In this document: piece after piece, positions 16,897 through 25,916 of the stretch
Position numbering within the stretch: position 1 is the first letter of the stretch
How the letters are laid out: each line of letters begins with the position of its first letter
Source: Sphingopyxis sp. LC81
GTDB taxonomy: Bacteria; Pseudomonadota; Alphaproteobacteria; Sphingomonadales; Sphingomonadaceae
Assembly (NCBI RefSeq): GCF_000756375.1
Contig: NZ_JNFD01000001.1
Coordinates: 1-64,000, forward strand
Direction of reading: 5' to 3'
DNA length: 64,000 bases
Position numbers and translations under genes: made by a program
Notes under the pieces: model-generated
What the model saw: only the letters and a program-made list of their open reading frames with translations
The model's database searches: none
Told to the model about the DNA's origin: nothing

Positions 16897-17779
16897 TCTT
16901 CTGCCCCTCGTCACGCTCGTCGGTGAGGCGTGGGACGATTATGGATTGGTCGACAGCGGGAACGGGCGCAAGCTCGAACGTTATGGCCGCTATCGCTTCA
17001 TCCGTCCCGAACCGCAGGCGATGTGGGCGCCCGCGCTGCCTGCGAGCGAATGGGAAACGGCTGACGGTGAATTCATCCCTGCGTCGGACGACGATGGCGG
17101 CGGCCGCTGGTATTACAACAAGCCCGTGCCCGCGGAAGGCTGGCCGCTCGCGTGGCGCGAAACGCGCTTCACCGCGTCGTGCACACCGTTTCGCCACCTC
17201 GGCTTCTTTCCCGACATGGCGCCGGTGTGGGACTGGCTGCGCGAACGCGTCGCGGACAAGGCGGACCCCGCTTTCCTGAATCTGTTCGGCTATACCGGCG
17301 TCGGCAGCCAGGCGCTGGCCGCCGCGGGCGCGTCGGTCACCCATGTCGATGCGTCGAAAAAGTCGGTGGGGCAGGCGCGCGAGAATGCCGCTCTTGCGGG
17401 CATGGCCGACAAGCCTGTCCGATGGATCCTCGACGATGCGGGCAAGTTCACCGCGCGTGAGGTCCGGCGCGAGAAGCGCTACGACGCGATCCTGCTCGAT
17501 CCCCCCAAATTCGGCCGCGGTCCGACCGGCGAGCGCTGGCAGATCGAGGAGGGGCTCGCGCCCTTGCTCGCCGACTGCCGTCAGCTGCTCGACGCGGACA
17601 GCCGCGCGCTGTTCCTTACCGTCTATGCGGTGCGTATGTCGGCGCTCGCGATCGGCGAGTTGCTCGCGCAGCTTTTCGCCGACCTGCCCGGCAAGGTGGA
17701 GTGCGGCGAACTCGCGGTGCGCGAAGAGGCGCGGGGATTGCTGCTCCCAACCGCGATTTTTGCGCGCTGGAGCCGCTGA
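16889..17779 (+). CDS. Class I SAM-dependent methyltransferase (RlmI-like)
   Basis: 296 aa from a GTG at 16889 that overlaps thrC by 8 nt. The Rossmann domain has FLNLFGYTGVGSQALAAAGA (SAM motif I) near residue 130, HVDASKKSVGQARENA (motif II) and the catalytic DAILLDPPKFGRGPTGERWQ. The DPPKFGRG signature is shared with RlmI/RlmK-type 23S rRNA cytosine methyltransferases and their PF10672 relatives. It lacks the N-terminal PUA domain of RlmI, so the RNA or other substrate is open. Confidence 0.88.
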   Translation: MADLLPLVTLVGEAWDDYGLVDSGNGRKLERYGRYRFIRPEPQAMWAPALPASEWETADGEFIPASDDDGGGRWYYNKPVPAEGWPLAWRETRFTASCTPFRHLGFFPDMAPVWDWLRERVADKADPAFLNLFGYTGVGSQALAAAGASVTHVDASKKSVGQARENAALAGMADKPVRWILDDAGKFTAREVRREKRYDAILLDPPKFGRGPTGERWQIEEGLAPLLADCRQLLDADSRALFLTVYAVRMSALAIGELLAQLFADLPGKVECGELAVREEARGLLLPTAIFARWSR

Positions 17780-17862
17780 TCGCGGACTTCGCGCTTATTA
17801 TGTCGCATACGTTTGCGGCACAGTATCTGTAATATTGTGACCGAAATGCCACAGCCGATGCG

Positions 17863-17903
17863 TTGACAATGAGAACGTTCCCATTTAGATAACGTTCACA
17901 TAA
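17863..17903 (+). promoter_or_regulatory. Promoter with tandem LacI-type operators before the TonB receptor
   Basis: A consensus -35 TTGACA (17863-17868) is followed 17 nt later by TAGATA, a weak -10. Two operator-like elements centred on AACGTT overlap this region: GAGAACGTTCCCAT (17871-17884) and GATAACGTTCACATAA (17888-17903). The second is identical over 16 bp to an element before the family 3 glucosidase gene at 28227-28242. AACGTT-centred sites are typical for LacI-family repressors, and a LacI regulator is encoded at 25917-26981. The overlap with the core promoter fits repression. Confidence 0.7.
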
Positions 17904-17947
17904 CGGGAATGCCGCCAAAAAAGAGTGGCTATTTGGGAGGAATGGGG

Positions 17948-20932
17948 ATGCGGGCGTCTCAAAAGCAGTGGCTTGCCAAATTTCTGGTCGGTACGTCGGC
18001 GCTGTCCTTGATGGGCATGGCGCAAGCGGCGGCCGCGCAGGAGGTTCCGGCCGAGGGCGAAGTGAGCGGCGATGAGATCGTCGTCACCGGCATCCGCGCG
18101 AGCCTTGCCGCATCGGCCGATATCAAGCGCGAGGCGCAGGGCGTCGTTGATGCGATCTCCGCCGAAGACATCGGCAAATTCCCCGATACCAACCTCGCCG
18201 AGTCGCTGCAGCGCATCACCGGCGTGTCAATCGATCGCCAGAATGGTGAAGGCCAGTTGGTGACCGTTCGCGGCTTCGGTCCCGAATTCAATCTGGTGAC
18301 GGTCAACGGTCGCCAGATACCGACCGCGCTGATCGGCGACGGCGGCAGCGCGCCCTCGTCGCGCTCGTTCGACTTCGCCAACCTAGCGTCGGAAGGCATT
18401 GCGGGCGTCGAAGTTTACAAGAGCGGCCGTGCGACGATCGAATCGGGCGGCATCGGGTCGACGATCAACATCCGCACCCCGCGCCCGCTCGACAATCCTG
18501 GGCTGCGCGGCAGCCTTTCGGTCAAGGGCGTGTACGACAGTTCGCGCAACGAGGGGAAACCGATCACGCCTGAAGTGTCGGGCATCATCAGCACGACCTT
18601 CGCCGACGACCGGGTCGGCATCATGATTGCCGGTTCTTATCAGAAGCGCAAATCGAGCACGAACACGGCGAACGTCGGTTGGCGTGACGGCTATCTTGGC
18701 AGTGAGAACAACTGGGGTTCGCTGGCGCAGCCGGGCACGCCGCGCGCCGCGAATATTACCAATCGTCCCGAAGCGAACGACGTGTATCAGGTCCCGCAGA
18801 ACGCGTCCTATGCGCTCGAAGATATCGATCGCGAGCGCATCAATGGTCAGGCGGTGCTGCAATTCCGTCCCAGCGACAATCTCACCGCGACGGTCGACTA
18901 TATCTATTCACGCAACACCGTCGAAACGCGCAACAGCAATGTCGGCGTGTGGTTCAACCATGAGGATACGTCGAGCGCGTGGACCGATGGTCCGATTGCC
19001 GGCCCGCTCTTCTACACCGAGCGCTTCGCCGCGCCGACGGGGGTTCCGGGCCCGAATGCACTCTATGGCGGTAAGGATCTGTCCTACAGCGGCGCCCTCC
19101 AGGAAAATCGGGCGGAGAATAAATCGGCGGGTTTCAACCTCGAATGGAAGGGGCCGGACGGCGTAACCTTCGAACTCGACGCGCATCATTCGACGGCGGA
19201 AGTCAAGCCGGTCAACCGTTTCGGTTCGAGCATGTCGCTGGGCAACGCCGTCTTCGGCGTTCAGAACCAGACGATCAATTTCGAAAACGACCTGCCGGTC
19301 ATTTCTTATAACATGTTCTCGGGGATCGATCCGCTGAACCGGTCGCTGGTCACCCCGACGGGCAGCGCCTTTCGGAATGCCTATTTCCGCAACCGGATCA
19401 ATCAGGTGCAATTGCGCGGTCAGTATGACCATGAAGGCGGCTTCCTCGACAGCATCGATTTCGGCGTCTCCTATGTCGACAGCAAGGTGCGCTCGGCGTT
19501 CGGTACGATCCAGAACGACGATACCTGGGGTGGCGCGGGGCCGGCATCGGGGATTCCCGACGATATCTTCGATCTCGTGACGCTTCCGGACAAGTTCCCG
19601 GGGCTTGCCCAGCCGGGGATGATCCAGAGCTTCTACGGTTTCAACTTTGAACGGATGGCCGATCTTTTCGAGCAAAATTATCAGGCGTGCAGCAATCCGG
19701 CGACGGGTTCGGCTCAGTCCGGTACATGCCTCGCCAATTTCGACACCGACCGGCGCATCAGCGAAAAAACGCTGGCTCCCTATCTGCAGGTCGCGACCGA
19801 GTTCGACCTGTTCCAGAATCCGGCCCATTTCGTGGCGGGTATCCGCTACGAAACGACCGATGTCGCGTCGGCGGCGTTGGTGCCGGTGCCGGTTACAACC
19901 ACGTGGGTAGGCGATAACGAGCTCAACGTCGTCTTTTCGGGAGAGAGCGACTTCACGCGGTTCAAGGGATCGTATGACAATTGGCTGCCCGCCTTCGATC
20001 TCGACATCTCGCCGATGGAGAATGTCAAACTGCGTGCGTCGTACAGCCACACGATCACGCGCTCCAACTTCGCCAATTTGCAGGGGGGGCGCACGATCGA
20101 CACGCTGTTCCGCGTCGGCGGCGGCACGGGCGCGCAGGGCAATCCCGGGCTGATCCCGTTCAAATCGAAGAATATCGATCTGTCGGCCGAATGGTATTAC
20201 GCACCCGACAGCTATGTGTCGGTGGGCTATTTCCACAAGGATGTGAGCAACTTCATATCGACGACGCGCATCGACTCCAACGCGTTCGGGCTGACGACGC
20301 CGATCGGCGGACCGCGCTGGAATGCTGCGCTGGCCGCGCTTGGCGCCAATGCGACCGTCAGCCAGATCCGGCAATATATCATCACCAACTTCCCGAGCAC
20401 GGTGACCGGCAATATCATCAATGCGGCGCCGGGCGATCCGCTGGTCAATTTCGAGATCACGACGCCGATCAACAGCGATCAGACCGCAGCGCTCAACGGC
20501 TGGGAATTCGCGATACAGCACAGCTTCTGGGACACCGGCTTTGGCGTCATCCTGAACTACACGATCGTCAACGGCGACGCGGTTTACGACAATACGCAGC
20601 CCTCGTCGGTGCCGCAGTTCGCACTGACGGGTCTCAGCGACAGCGCCAACGCGGTCGCTTATTATGACAAGAATGGCCTCCAGGCGCGTGTCGCGTGGAA
20701 CTGGCGCGACGAATTCCTCACGAGAACGGGTCCCAATCCCGAATATATCGAGGAATATTGGCAGATCGACGCCAGTGCGAGCTATGAGTTCATCCCGGGT
20801 TTCACGGCATTCGTCGAGGCGATCAACCTGACCGGCGAGGGGCGCCGAGGGCACTTGCGGCACAAGAATAATGTCAACTTCGTACAGCCGGGCTTCGCCC
20901 GTTATGCGGCAGGGGTCAGGTTCAGCTTCTAA
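17948..20932 (+). CDS. TonB-dependent receptor, carbohydrate-type (Xanthomonas/Caulobacter family)
   Basis: 994 aa from the ATG at 17948, chosen because GGGAGG (17935-17940) is 7 nt upstream. A signal peptide (about 1-29, ending AQAAAAQ) precedes a TonB box-like DEIVVTG. The plug domain contains VVDAISAEDIGKFPDTNLAE, LQRITGVSIDRQ, VRGFGPEFNLVTVNGRQIP and IESGGIGSTINIRTPRPLD. A 22-strand barrel region follows and ends in RYAAGVRFSF with the usual terminal Phe. This receptor class imports oligosaccharides and other large ligands across the outer membrane. Co-regulation with a beta-glucosidase and two MFS transporters supports a beta-glucoside or glucan ligand (inferred). Confidence 0.95.
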   Translation: MRASQKQWLAKFLVGTSALSLMGMAQAAAAQEVPAEGEVSGDEIVVTGIRASLAASADIKREAQGVVDAISAEDIGKFPDTNLAESLQRITGVSIDRQNGEGQLVTVRGFGPEFNLVTVNGRQIPTALIGDGGSAPSSRSFDFANLASEGIAGVEVYKSGRATIESGGIGSTINIRTPRPLDNPGLRGSLSVKGVYDSSRNEGKPITPEVSGIISTTFADDRVGIMIAGSYQKRKSSTNTANVGWRDGYLGSENNWGSLAQPGTPRAANITNRPEANDVYQVPQNASYALEDIDRERINGQAVLQFRPSDNLTATVDYIYSRNTVETRNSNVGVWFNHEDTSSAWTDGPIAGPLFYTERFAAPTGVPGPNALYGGKDLSYSGALQENRAENKSAGFNLEWKGPDGVTFELDAHHSTAEVKPVNRFGSSMSLGNAVFGVQNQTINFENDLPVISYNMFSGIDPLNRSLVTPTGSAFRNAYFRNRINQVQLRGQYDHEGGFLDSIDFGVSYVDSKVRSAFGTIQNDDTWGGAGPASGIPDDIFDLVTLPDKFPGLAQPGMIQSFYGFNFERMADLFEQNYQACSNPATGSAQSGTCLANFDTDRRISEKTLAPYLQVATEFDLFQNPAHFVAGIRYETTDVASAALVPVPVTTTWVGDNELNVVFSGESDFTRFKGSYDNWLPAFDLDISPMENVKLRASYSHTITRSNFANLQGGRTIDTLFRVGGGTGAQGNPGLIPFKSKNIDLSAEWYYAPDSYVSVGYFHKDVSNFISTTRIDSNAFGLTTPIGGPRWNAALAALGANATVSQIRQYIITNFPSTVTGNIINAAPGDPLVNFEITTPINSDQTAALNGWEFAIQHSFWDTGFGVILNYTIVNGDAVYDNTQPSSVPQFALTGLSDSANAVAYYDKNGLQARVAWNWRDEFLTRTGPNPEYIEEYWQIDASASYEFIPGFTAFVEAINLTGEGRRGHLRHKNNVNFVQPGFARYAAGVRFSF

Positions 20933-20963
20933 GGCGGTGGGCCATGTCCGCCGGGTCGCAGGC

Positions 20964-20998
20964 AAGAGGGTCGCACCTTTCGGGGTGCGGCTCTTTTG
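20964..20998 (+). terminator. Rho-independent terminator after the TonB receptor
   Basis: CGCACC (20972-20977) pairs with GGTGCG (20984-20989). The stem extends through AAGAGGGT (20964-20971) against GCTCTTTT (20990-20997), with G-T wobbles. The right arm ends in a T-run. It lies 30 nt after the receptor stop and separates it from the halogenase genes. Confidence 0.75.
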
Positions 20999-21036
20999 CG
21001 TGACGGCGGCGGTGGGTTGGCTTAGGATCGACGGCA

Positions 21037-22566
21037 ATGAATAGCGCGATCGAGAGGGTTGTCATCGTGGGCGGCGGCACCGCCGGCTGGCTCGCGGCTT
21101 GCCTCCTCGCCAGCGCGCGCCGCGCCGCAAAGCTCGACGTCACGCTGATCGAGGCGCCCGACATCCCGACGATCGGCGTTGGCGAGGGCACCTGGCCGAC
21201 GATGCGTGCGACGCTGGCGGCGATCGGGATCGGCGAGGCCGAATTTCTTGCCGCGTGCGACGGATCGTTCAAACAGGGCTCGCGGTTCGATGGCTGGGTG
21301 ACCGGCGCCGAGGGTGACCGCTATCTGCACCCGTTCACCTCCCCGCCCACCGCGCCGACAGCCGAGCTGCTCGCGGCGTGGCAGGCGGGCGCGCCCGACC
21401 TGCCGTTCGCGGCGGCGATGACCGCGCAAGCGCATGTATGCGATCTCGACCTCGCGCCGCGCCAGCGCGCGATGCCCGACTATCAGGGCGCGGCGAATTA
21501 CGCCTATCACCTCGACGCCGGCAAGTTCGCGGCGCTGCTTGCGATGCATGCGGTGCAGCGGCTCGGAGTGCGCCATATTTCGGACCATGTCGTCGATGTG
21601 ACGCGCGACGATGACGGCGGCATCGCGTCGGTCGCGACGCGCCGGAATGGCGATATTTCGGGCGATCTGTTCATCGACTGCAGCGGGCATGCGGCGCTGC
21701 TGATCGGCAATCATCTGGACGTCGAATGGATCGACCGCAGCGACACCTTGTTCAACGACCGTGCGCTCGCGGCGCAGGTCCCGGTCGCGCCGGGCAGCCC
21801 GATCGCGTCGCAGACGGTGTCGACCGCGCATTCCGCCGGCTGGATCTGGGACATCGGCCTGCCGGGACGCCGCGGCATCGGCTGCGTCTATGCCAGCCGC
21901 TTCATCGACGACGATGCGGCCGAGGCCACGCTGCGCGCCTATATCGCGCGCGTCCTGCCCGATGCGCCCGACGTCCCGGCGCGGCGCCTGACCTTTCCGA
22001 CGGGGCATCGCGCGCGGTTCTGGGAAGGCAATTGCGTCGCGATCGGCCTGTCGGCGGGTTTCATCGAACCGCTGGAGGCGTCGGCGATCGTGATGATCGA
22101 ATTGTCGCTCAAGGCGCTCATCGACAATTTCCCGGTGCGCCACGCGGCGATGCCGATCCACGCCGACCGCTTCAACGAGCTGTTCCGCTATCGCTGGGAC
22201 CGCATCGTCGAATTCCTCAAGCTCCATTATGCACTCAGCCGGCGCGAAGAGCCCTATTGGCGCGTGCAGCGCGACCCCGCGCACATGCCGCCGCGCCTGA
22301 CGGAGATGCTGGAGCTGTGGCGCGATCAGCCGCCGTCGGTTTGGGATTTTCCGCGCGTTGACGAGATTTTCTCGGCCGAAAGCCACCAATATATCCTCTA
22401 TGGCATGGGCTATCCGGTGCCCGCCGATCTGCCCGCGAGCGAACGGGCGGCCGCCTTGCTCGCCGAGAACCGGCAGCGCGCCCGCGCGCTCGCGGCGGCG
22501 CTGCCCGCCAATCGCGACTATCTCGACGCCCTCGCGCCGGGCGCCCATAGCGCCGCGGCGCGATAG
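21037..22566 (+). CDS. Flavin-dependent tryptophan halogenase family protein (divergent copy)
   Basis: 509 aa, PrnA-like. FAD-binding GGGTAGW is at 12-18, GVGEGTWPT at 48-55 (family GVGEATIP) and the catalytic lysine at Lys79 in GSFKQG. Two family signatures are altered. WxWxIP reads WIWDIG (269-274), losing the proline. The halide-site segment reads [10 protein letters not shown] (341-350), where the second copy in this locus has EPLEST. These enzymes use reduced FAD to form hypohalous acid that is passed to the lysine. This copy may have a changed or lost halide site. It begins the halogenase-SapC-cupin-halogenase run after the receptor terminator. Confidence 0.9.
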   Translation: MNSAIERVVIVGGGTAGWLAACLLASARRAAKLDVTLIEAPDIPTIGVGEGTWPTMRATLAAIGIGEAEFLAACDGSFKQGSRFDGWVTGAEGDRYLHPFTSPPTAPTAELLAAWQAGAPDLPFAAAMTAQAHVCDLDLAPRQRAMPDYQGAANYAYHLDAGKFAALLAMHAVQRLGVRHISDHVVDVTRDDDGGIASVATRRNGDISGDLFIDCSGHAALLIGNHLDVEWIDRSDTLFNDRALAAQVPVAPGSPIASQTVSTAHSAGWIWDIGLPGRRGIGCVYASRFIDDDAAEATLRAYIARVLPDAPDVPARRLTFPTGHRARFWEGNCVAIGLSAGFIEPLEASAIVMIELSLKALIDNFPVRHAAMPIHADRFNELFRYRWDRIVEFLKLHYALSRREEPYWRVQRDPAHMPPRLTEMLELWRDQPPSVWDFPRVDEIFSAESHQYILYGMGYPVPADLPASERAAALLAENRQRARALAAALPANRDYLDALAPGAHSAAAR

Positions 22567-22578
22567 GAAAGGAATTTG

Positions 22579-23298
22579 ATGACCCGTCACGCCGTCCTCG
22601 ACAACAAGACCCACCGCGACTTGCGCATCCGGACCGACGCGGGGGCGGAGCTGGGCGACGACATCATGGCGACACTGACGGTGCCGAGCGAGTTCCGGCG
22701 CGTGCAGGCGCATTTCCCGATCCTCTTCCGCCGCGAAACCGGGCGCGAGGCGTTTACGGCGCTGGCGATGTTCGGGTTCGAGAATGGCGAGAATCTGTTC
22801 CTCGACGGCGACCGCTGGGATGCGCGCTATCGCCCGCTGTCGGCCGCGATCCAGCCGTTCCTGATCGGGCGCCCGGCGGGTGGCGACGGTCCGGGGCAGA
22901 TTCACATCGACATGGAACATCCGCGCATCGCCGTGACCGGCGAGGGCATAAGGCTGTTCGATGTCGATGGCATGGCGACACCCTATCTCGACGAGATCGC
23001 CGGGCGGCTCGGCGATCTCGACGAAGGCTATCGCGAGAGCGGCGCATTCTACGACGCGCTGCTCGCCTATGACCTGCTCGAACCGTTCAGCCTCGAAGTC
23101 ACGCTCGACGATGGATCGATCCATTCGCTCGTCGGCTTCCACATCATCGACGAGGCGAAGCTGCGCGCGCTGGGCGGCGAGGCGCTCGGCGCGCTCCACG
23201 CGGCGGGGCATTTGATGCCGATGTTCATGGCGCTCGCCTCGCTGTCGCAACTGTCGGTGCTCGTTGCGCGCAAGAACCGCAGGCTGGCCGGTGGCTGA
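22579..23298 (+). CDS. SapC family protein
   Basis: 239 aa from the ATG at 22579, 12 nt after the first halogenase; a TTG directly before it is an alternative. It has the SapC pattern of N-terminal HRDLRIRTDAGAELGDDIM, VPSEFRRVQAHFPILFRR and ALAMFGFENGENLFLDGDRW, with the middle part containing PFLIGRP. The name comes from a Campylobacter S-layer export gene, but most proteobacterial members have no known biochemical role. Recurrent linkage with TonB receptors, tryptophan-halogenase homologues and JmjC cupins is known. There is no signal peptide, so it is probably cytoplasmic. It overlaps the next gene by 8 nt. Confidence 0.9.
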   Translation: MTRHAVLDNKTHRDLRIRTDAGAELGDDIMATLTVPSEFRRVQAHFPILFRRETGREAFTALAMFGFENGENLFLDGDRWDARYRPLSAAIQPFLIGRPAGGDGPGQIHIDMEHPRIAVTGEGIRLFDVDGMATPYLDEIAGRLGDLDEGYRESGAFYDALLAYDLLEPFSLEVTLDDGSIHSLVGFHIIDEAKLRALGGEALGALHAAGHLMPMFMALASLSQLSVLVARKNRRLAGG

Positions 23299-24322
23299 GC
23301 GCGACCGCGTCCTATACGACCACCTCGCGCCAGTGCCCGAGCGCGAATGGAATAAGGGGGCGGGGCTCGACGCGTTGTTGGAAGGTGCGCGCGAGCCCTT
23401 TGTCCTTCGCGGGCTGGTAGGCGACTGGCCGCTGGTCGAAGCGGGCAAGCGCTCGGCGCGCGACGCGCGGCGCTATTTGCTCGATCATGCGCGCGACCGC
23501 CCGTTCAAGGTGTCGATCGGCGCGCCGGGACACGACGGGCGGCTGTTCTACAATGCCGAGATGGAAATGAATTTCCGCATCGGGACGGGCAAGCTCGCCG
23601 ACATCTTTGGCGGCATCGATACCGCCGAGGAACGCGGGGAAAGCCGCACCGTCTATCTCGCGTCGATCGACATCCCGTCGCATTTCGATGGGCTCGACGA
23701 AGCAAACTCCGTCGATCTGGGCACGCGCGATCCGCTGAAGAGCATCTGGATCGGAACGCGCACCAAGATCGCGGCACATAACGACTTTCCCGACAATCTC
23801 GCCTGCTGCGCGGTTGGCCGGCGCCGCTTCACGCTGTTCCCGCCGCACCAGTTCCGCAACCTCTATCTGGGGCCGATCGACAACACGCCCGCGGGGCGCG
23901 CGGTCAGCATGGTCGATTTCGATGCGCCCGATCTTGCGGCCTTTCCGCGCTTTGTCGATGCGATGGCGGAAGCACGGACGATCGAACTCGAACCCGGCGA
24001 CGCGATCTTCATCCCGTCGATGTGGTGGCACCATGTCGAGGGGCTCGCCGACTTCAACATATTGGTCAATTACTGGTGGCGCAGCACGCCCGCCTGGCTC
24101 GGCCAGCCGCAGGTTGCGCTGAACCACGCGATCCTCGCGATCCGCGACCTGCCGCCCGAGGACAAGGCGATCTGGCGCGAGCTGTTCGACCATTATGTGT
24201 TCGAGAATGACGAGCAGGTTACCAATCATATTCCCGAAAAGGCGCGCAGCATCCTCGCGCGGCTTACTCCCGAAAGCGCCGGGCGCCTGCGCGCCTTCCT
24301 GTTGAGGACACTCAGCCGATGA
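23291..24322 (+). CDS. Cupin-like JmjC-type (cupin_8) protein, probable Fe(II)/2-oxoglutarate oxygenase
   Basis: 343 aa from a GTG at 23291 that overlaps sapC by 8 nt. The domain contains FVLRGLVGDWPLVEAG near the N-terminus and DPLKSIWIGTRTKIAAHNDF with the HxD iron ligands. VGRRRFTLFPPHQFRNLYLG follows, and the distal His is in MWWHHVEGL. The spacing matches JmjC hydroxylases of the FIH-like branch, which act on proteins or small molecules. All three metal ligands appear intact. Position between two halogenase homologues, with 4-8 nt overlaps, argues that it works with them on one target. Confidence 0.9.
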   Translation: MAERDRVLYDHLAPVPEREWNKGAGLDALLEGAREPFVLRGLVGDWPLVEAGKRSARDARRYLLDHARDRPFKVSIGAPGHDGRLFYNAEMEMNFRIGTGKLADIFGGIDTAEERGESRTVYLASIDIPSHFDGLDEANSVDLGTRDPLKSIWIGTRTKIAAHNDFPDNLACCAVGRRRFTLFPPHQFRNLYLGPIDNTPAGRAVSMVDFDAPDLAAFPRFVDAMAEARTIELEPGDAIFIPSMWWHHVEGLADFNILVNYWWRSTPAWLGQPQVALNHAILAIRDLPPEDKAIWRELFDHYVFENDEQVTNHIPEKARSILARLTPESAGRLRAFLLRTLSR

Positions 24323-25821
24323 ATGAAGACAAACGCGTCCAGCGCATCGTGATTGCAGGCGGCGGCACCGCGGGCTGGATGGCCGCCGCCGCCATCGCAC
24401 GCACGCTGGGGCAGGCGGTCGACCTGACCCTCGTGGAGTCCGAAGCGATCGGGACGATCGGTGTCGGCGAATCCACCATTCCGCCGCTGGTCAATTTCAA
24501 TCGCATATTGCGCATCAACGAAGCCGATTTCATGCGCGCGACGCAGGCGACCTTCAAACTCGGCATATTGTTCGACGACTGGAAGGATCTGGGGACGCAA
24601 TATTTCCACAGCTTCGGCCTGACCGGCAAGGATCACTGGTCGGCGGGTTTCCAGCATTTCTGGCTTTATGGGCGGACCAAGGGGCATCAGCAGCCCTATG
24701 ATGATTATTGCATGGAGTTGAAGGCGGCGATCGCGGGCAAGTTCGCGCATCTGCCCGAAGACCGGATGAACTACGCTTATCAGCTCGACTCCGGGCTCTA
24801 TGCGCGCTTCTTGCGCGAGATGGCCGAGGCCGACGGAACGAAGCGCATCGAGGGCAAGATCGCGCGGGTCGAGCTCGGCGGGACAAGCGGCGATATCGCG
24901 GCGCTCGTCCTCGACGGCGACCGGCGGATCGAGGGCGATCTGTTCATCGACTGCACGGGGTTCCGCGCGCTGTTGATGGAAGGCGCGCTCCACGCCGGGT
25001 TCGACGATTGGAGCAACTGGCTACCGTGCGACAGCGCGATCGCGCTGCAGACCCCGAACGTCCACCCGCCGGTCCCCTATACGCGCGTCATGGCGCACGA
25101 CGCCGGCTGGCAATGGCGCATTCCGCTCCAGCACCGCACCGGCAACGGCATCGTCTATTGCAGCCGCTATCTCGACAAGGATGCGGCGCTCGACCGGATG
25201 CTCGGCAATATCGAGGGCGACGTGCTGACCGAGCCCAATTTCCTGCGCTTCACCGCGGGCACGCGGCGCAAGCAATGGTATCGCAACTGCGTTGCCATGG
25301 GGCTGTCGGCGGGCTTTATGGAGCCGTTGGAATCGACCGCGATCCACCTGATCCAGCGATCGGTGCTGCGCTTCATCCGCATGCTGCCCGCGGGCCGCGT
25401 CAGCGAACGCGACGTCGCCGAATTCAACGAACAGCAGATGCAGGACATGCTGCAAATCCGCGATTTCCTGGTCCTCCATTACAAGGTGACCAACCGCCGC
25501 GATAGCCCGTTCTGGCGCCATTGCGCGGCGATGCCGATCCCCGATACGTTGGCGCAGAAGATCGAGCTGTTTCGCGAAACCGGCCGCGTATTCCGCAAGA
25601 ATGAGGAATTGTTCGCCGAGAACAGCTGGGTGCAGGTGATGATGGGGCAGGGGATCGAGCCGCAAAGCCATCACCCGATCGCCGAAAAGCTGCGCGACGA
25701 CGAGCTCGACCGGTTGCTCGAAGCGATCCGCAGCGAGGTGCGCCAGACGGTCGCCAGCCTGCCCGCGCATCAGGATTATGTCGCCCGCTATTGCGGCGCC
25801 GCGGTCCCGCAAGCGGCGTAA
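24319..25821 (+). CDS. Flavin-dependent tryptophan halogenase family protein (canonical copy)
   Basis: 500 aa. All family signatures are present: GGGTAGW (14-20), GVGESTIPPL (48-57), catalytic Lys80 in ATFKLG, WQWRIP (264-269), and EPLESTAIHLIQ (335-346) with the residues that bind halide in PrnA. The ATG overlaps the stop of the JmjC gene (ATGA). The natural substrate of locus-linked homologues in sphingomonads, Caulobacter relatives and xanthomonads is not established; some halogenate free indoles in vitro. Association with a TonB sugar locus instead of an antibiotic cluster suggests a role other than tryptophan chlorination. Confidence 0.93.
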   Translation: MNEDKRVQRIVIAGGGTAGWMAAAAIARTLGQAVDLTLVESEAIGTIGVGESTIPPLVNFNRILRINEADFMRATQATFKLGILFDDWKDLGTQYFHSFGLTGKDHWSAGFQHFWLYGRTKGHQQPYDDYCMELKAAIAGKFAHLPEDRMNYAYQLDSGLYARFLREMAEADGTKRIEGKIARVELGGTSGDIAALVLDGDRRIEGDLFIDCTGFRALLMEGALHAGFDDWSNWLPCDSAIALQTPNVHPPVPYTRVMAHDAGWQWRIPLQHRTGNGIVYCSRYLDKDAALDRMLGNIEGDVLTEPNFLRFTAGTRRKQWYRNCVAMGLSAGFMEPLESTAIHLIQRSVLRFIRMLPAGRVSERDVAEFNEQQMQDMLQIRDFLVLHYKVTNRRDSPFWRHCAAMPIPDTLAQKIELFRETGRVFRKNEELFAENSWVQVMMGQGIEPQSHHPIAEKLRDDELDRLLEAIRSEVRQTVASLPAHQDYVARYCGAAVPQAA

Positions 25822-25916
25822 ATGGCGGAAATTATGGAAGCAGAACGGGTTAGTGGCTGGCATTGTGGTGACGATGCGGTTAGCGATTGCGACACGATAG
25901 GGGGCCGGGAAAGATA

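Noticed and set aside
18908..23448. Long minus-strand open frames of 709 and 808 aa opposite the TonB receptor and halogenase genes
   Set aside because: They have no domain features, are Arg/Asp/Ala-rich and lie fully opposite well-supported genes.
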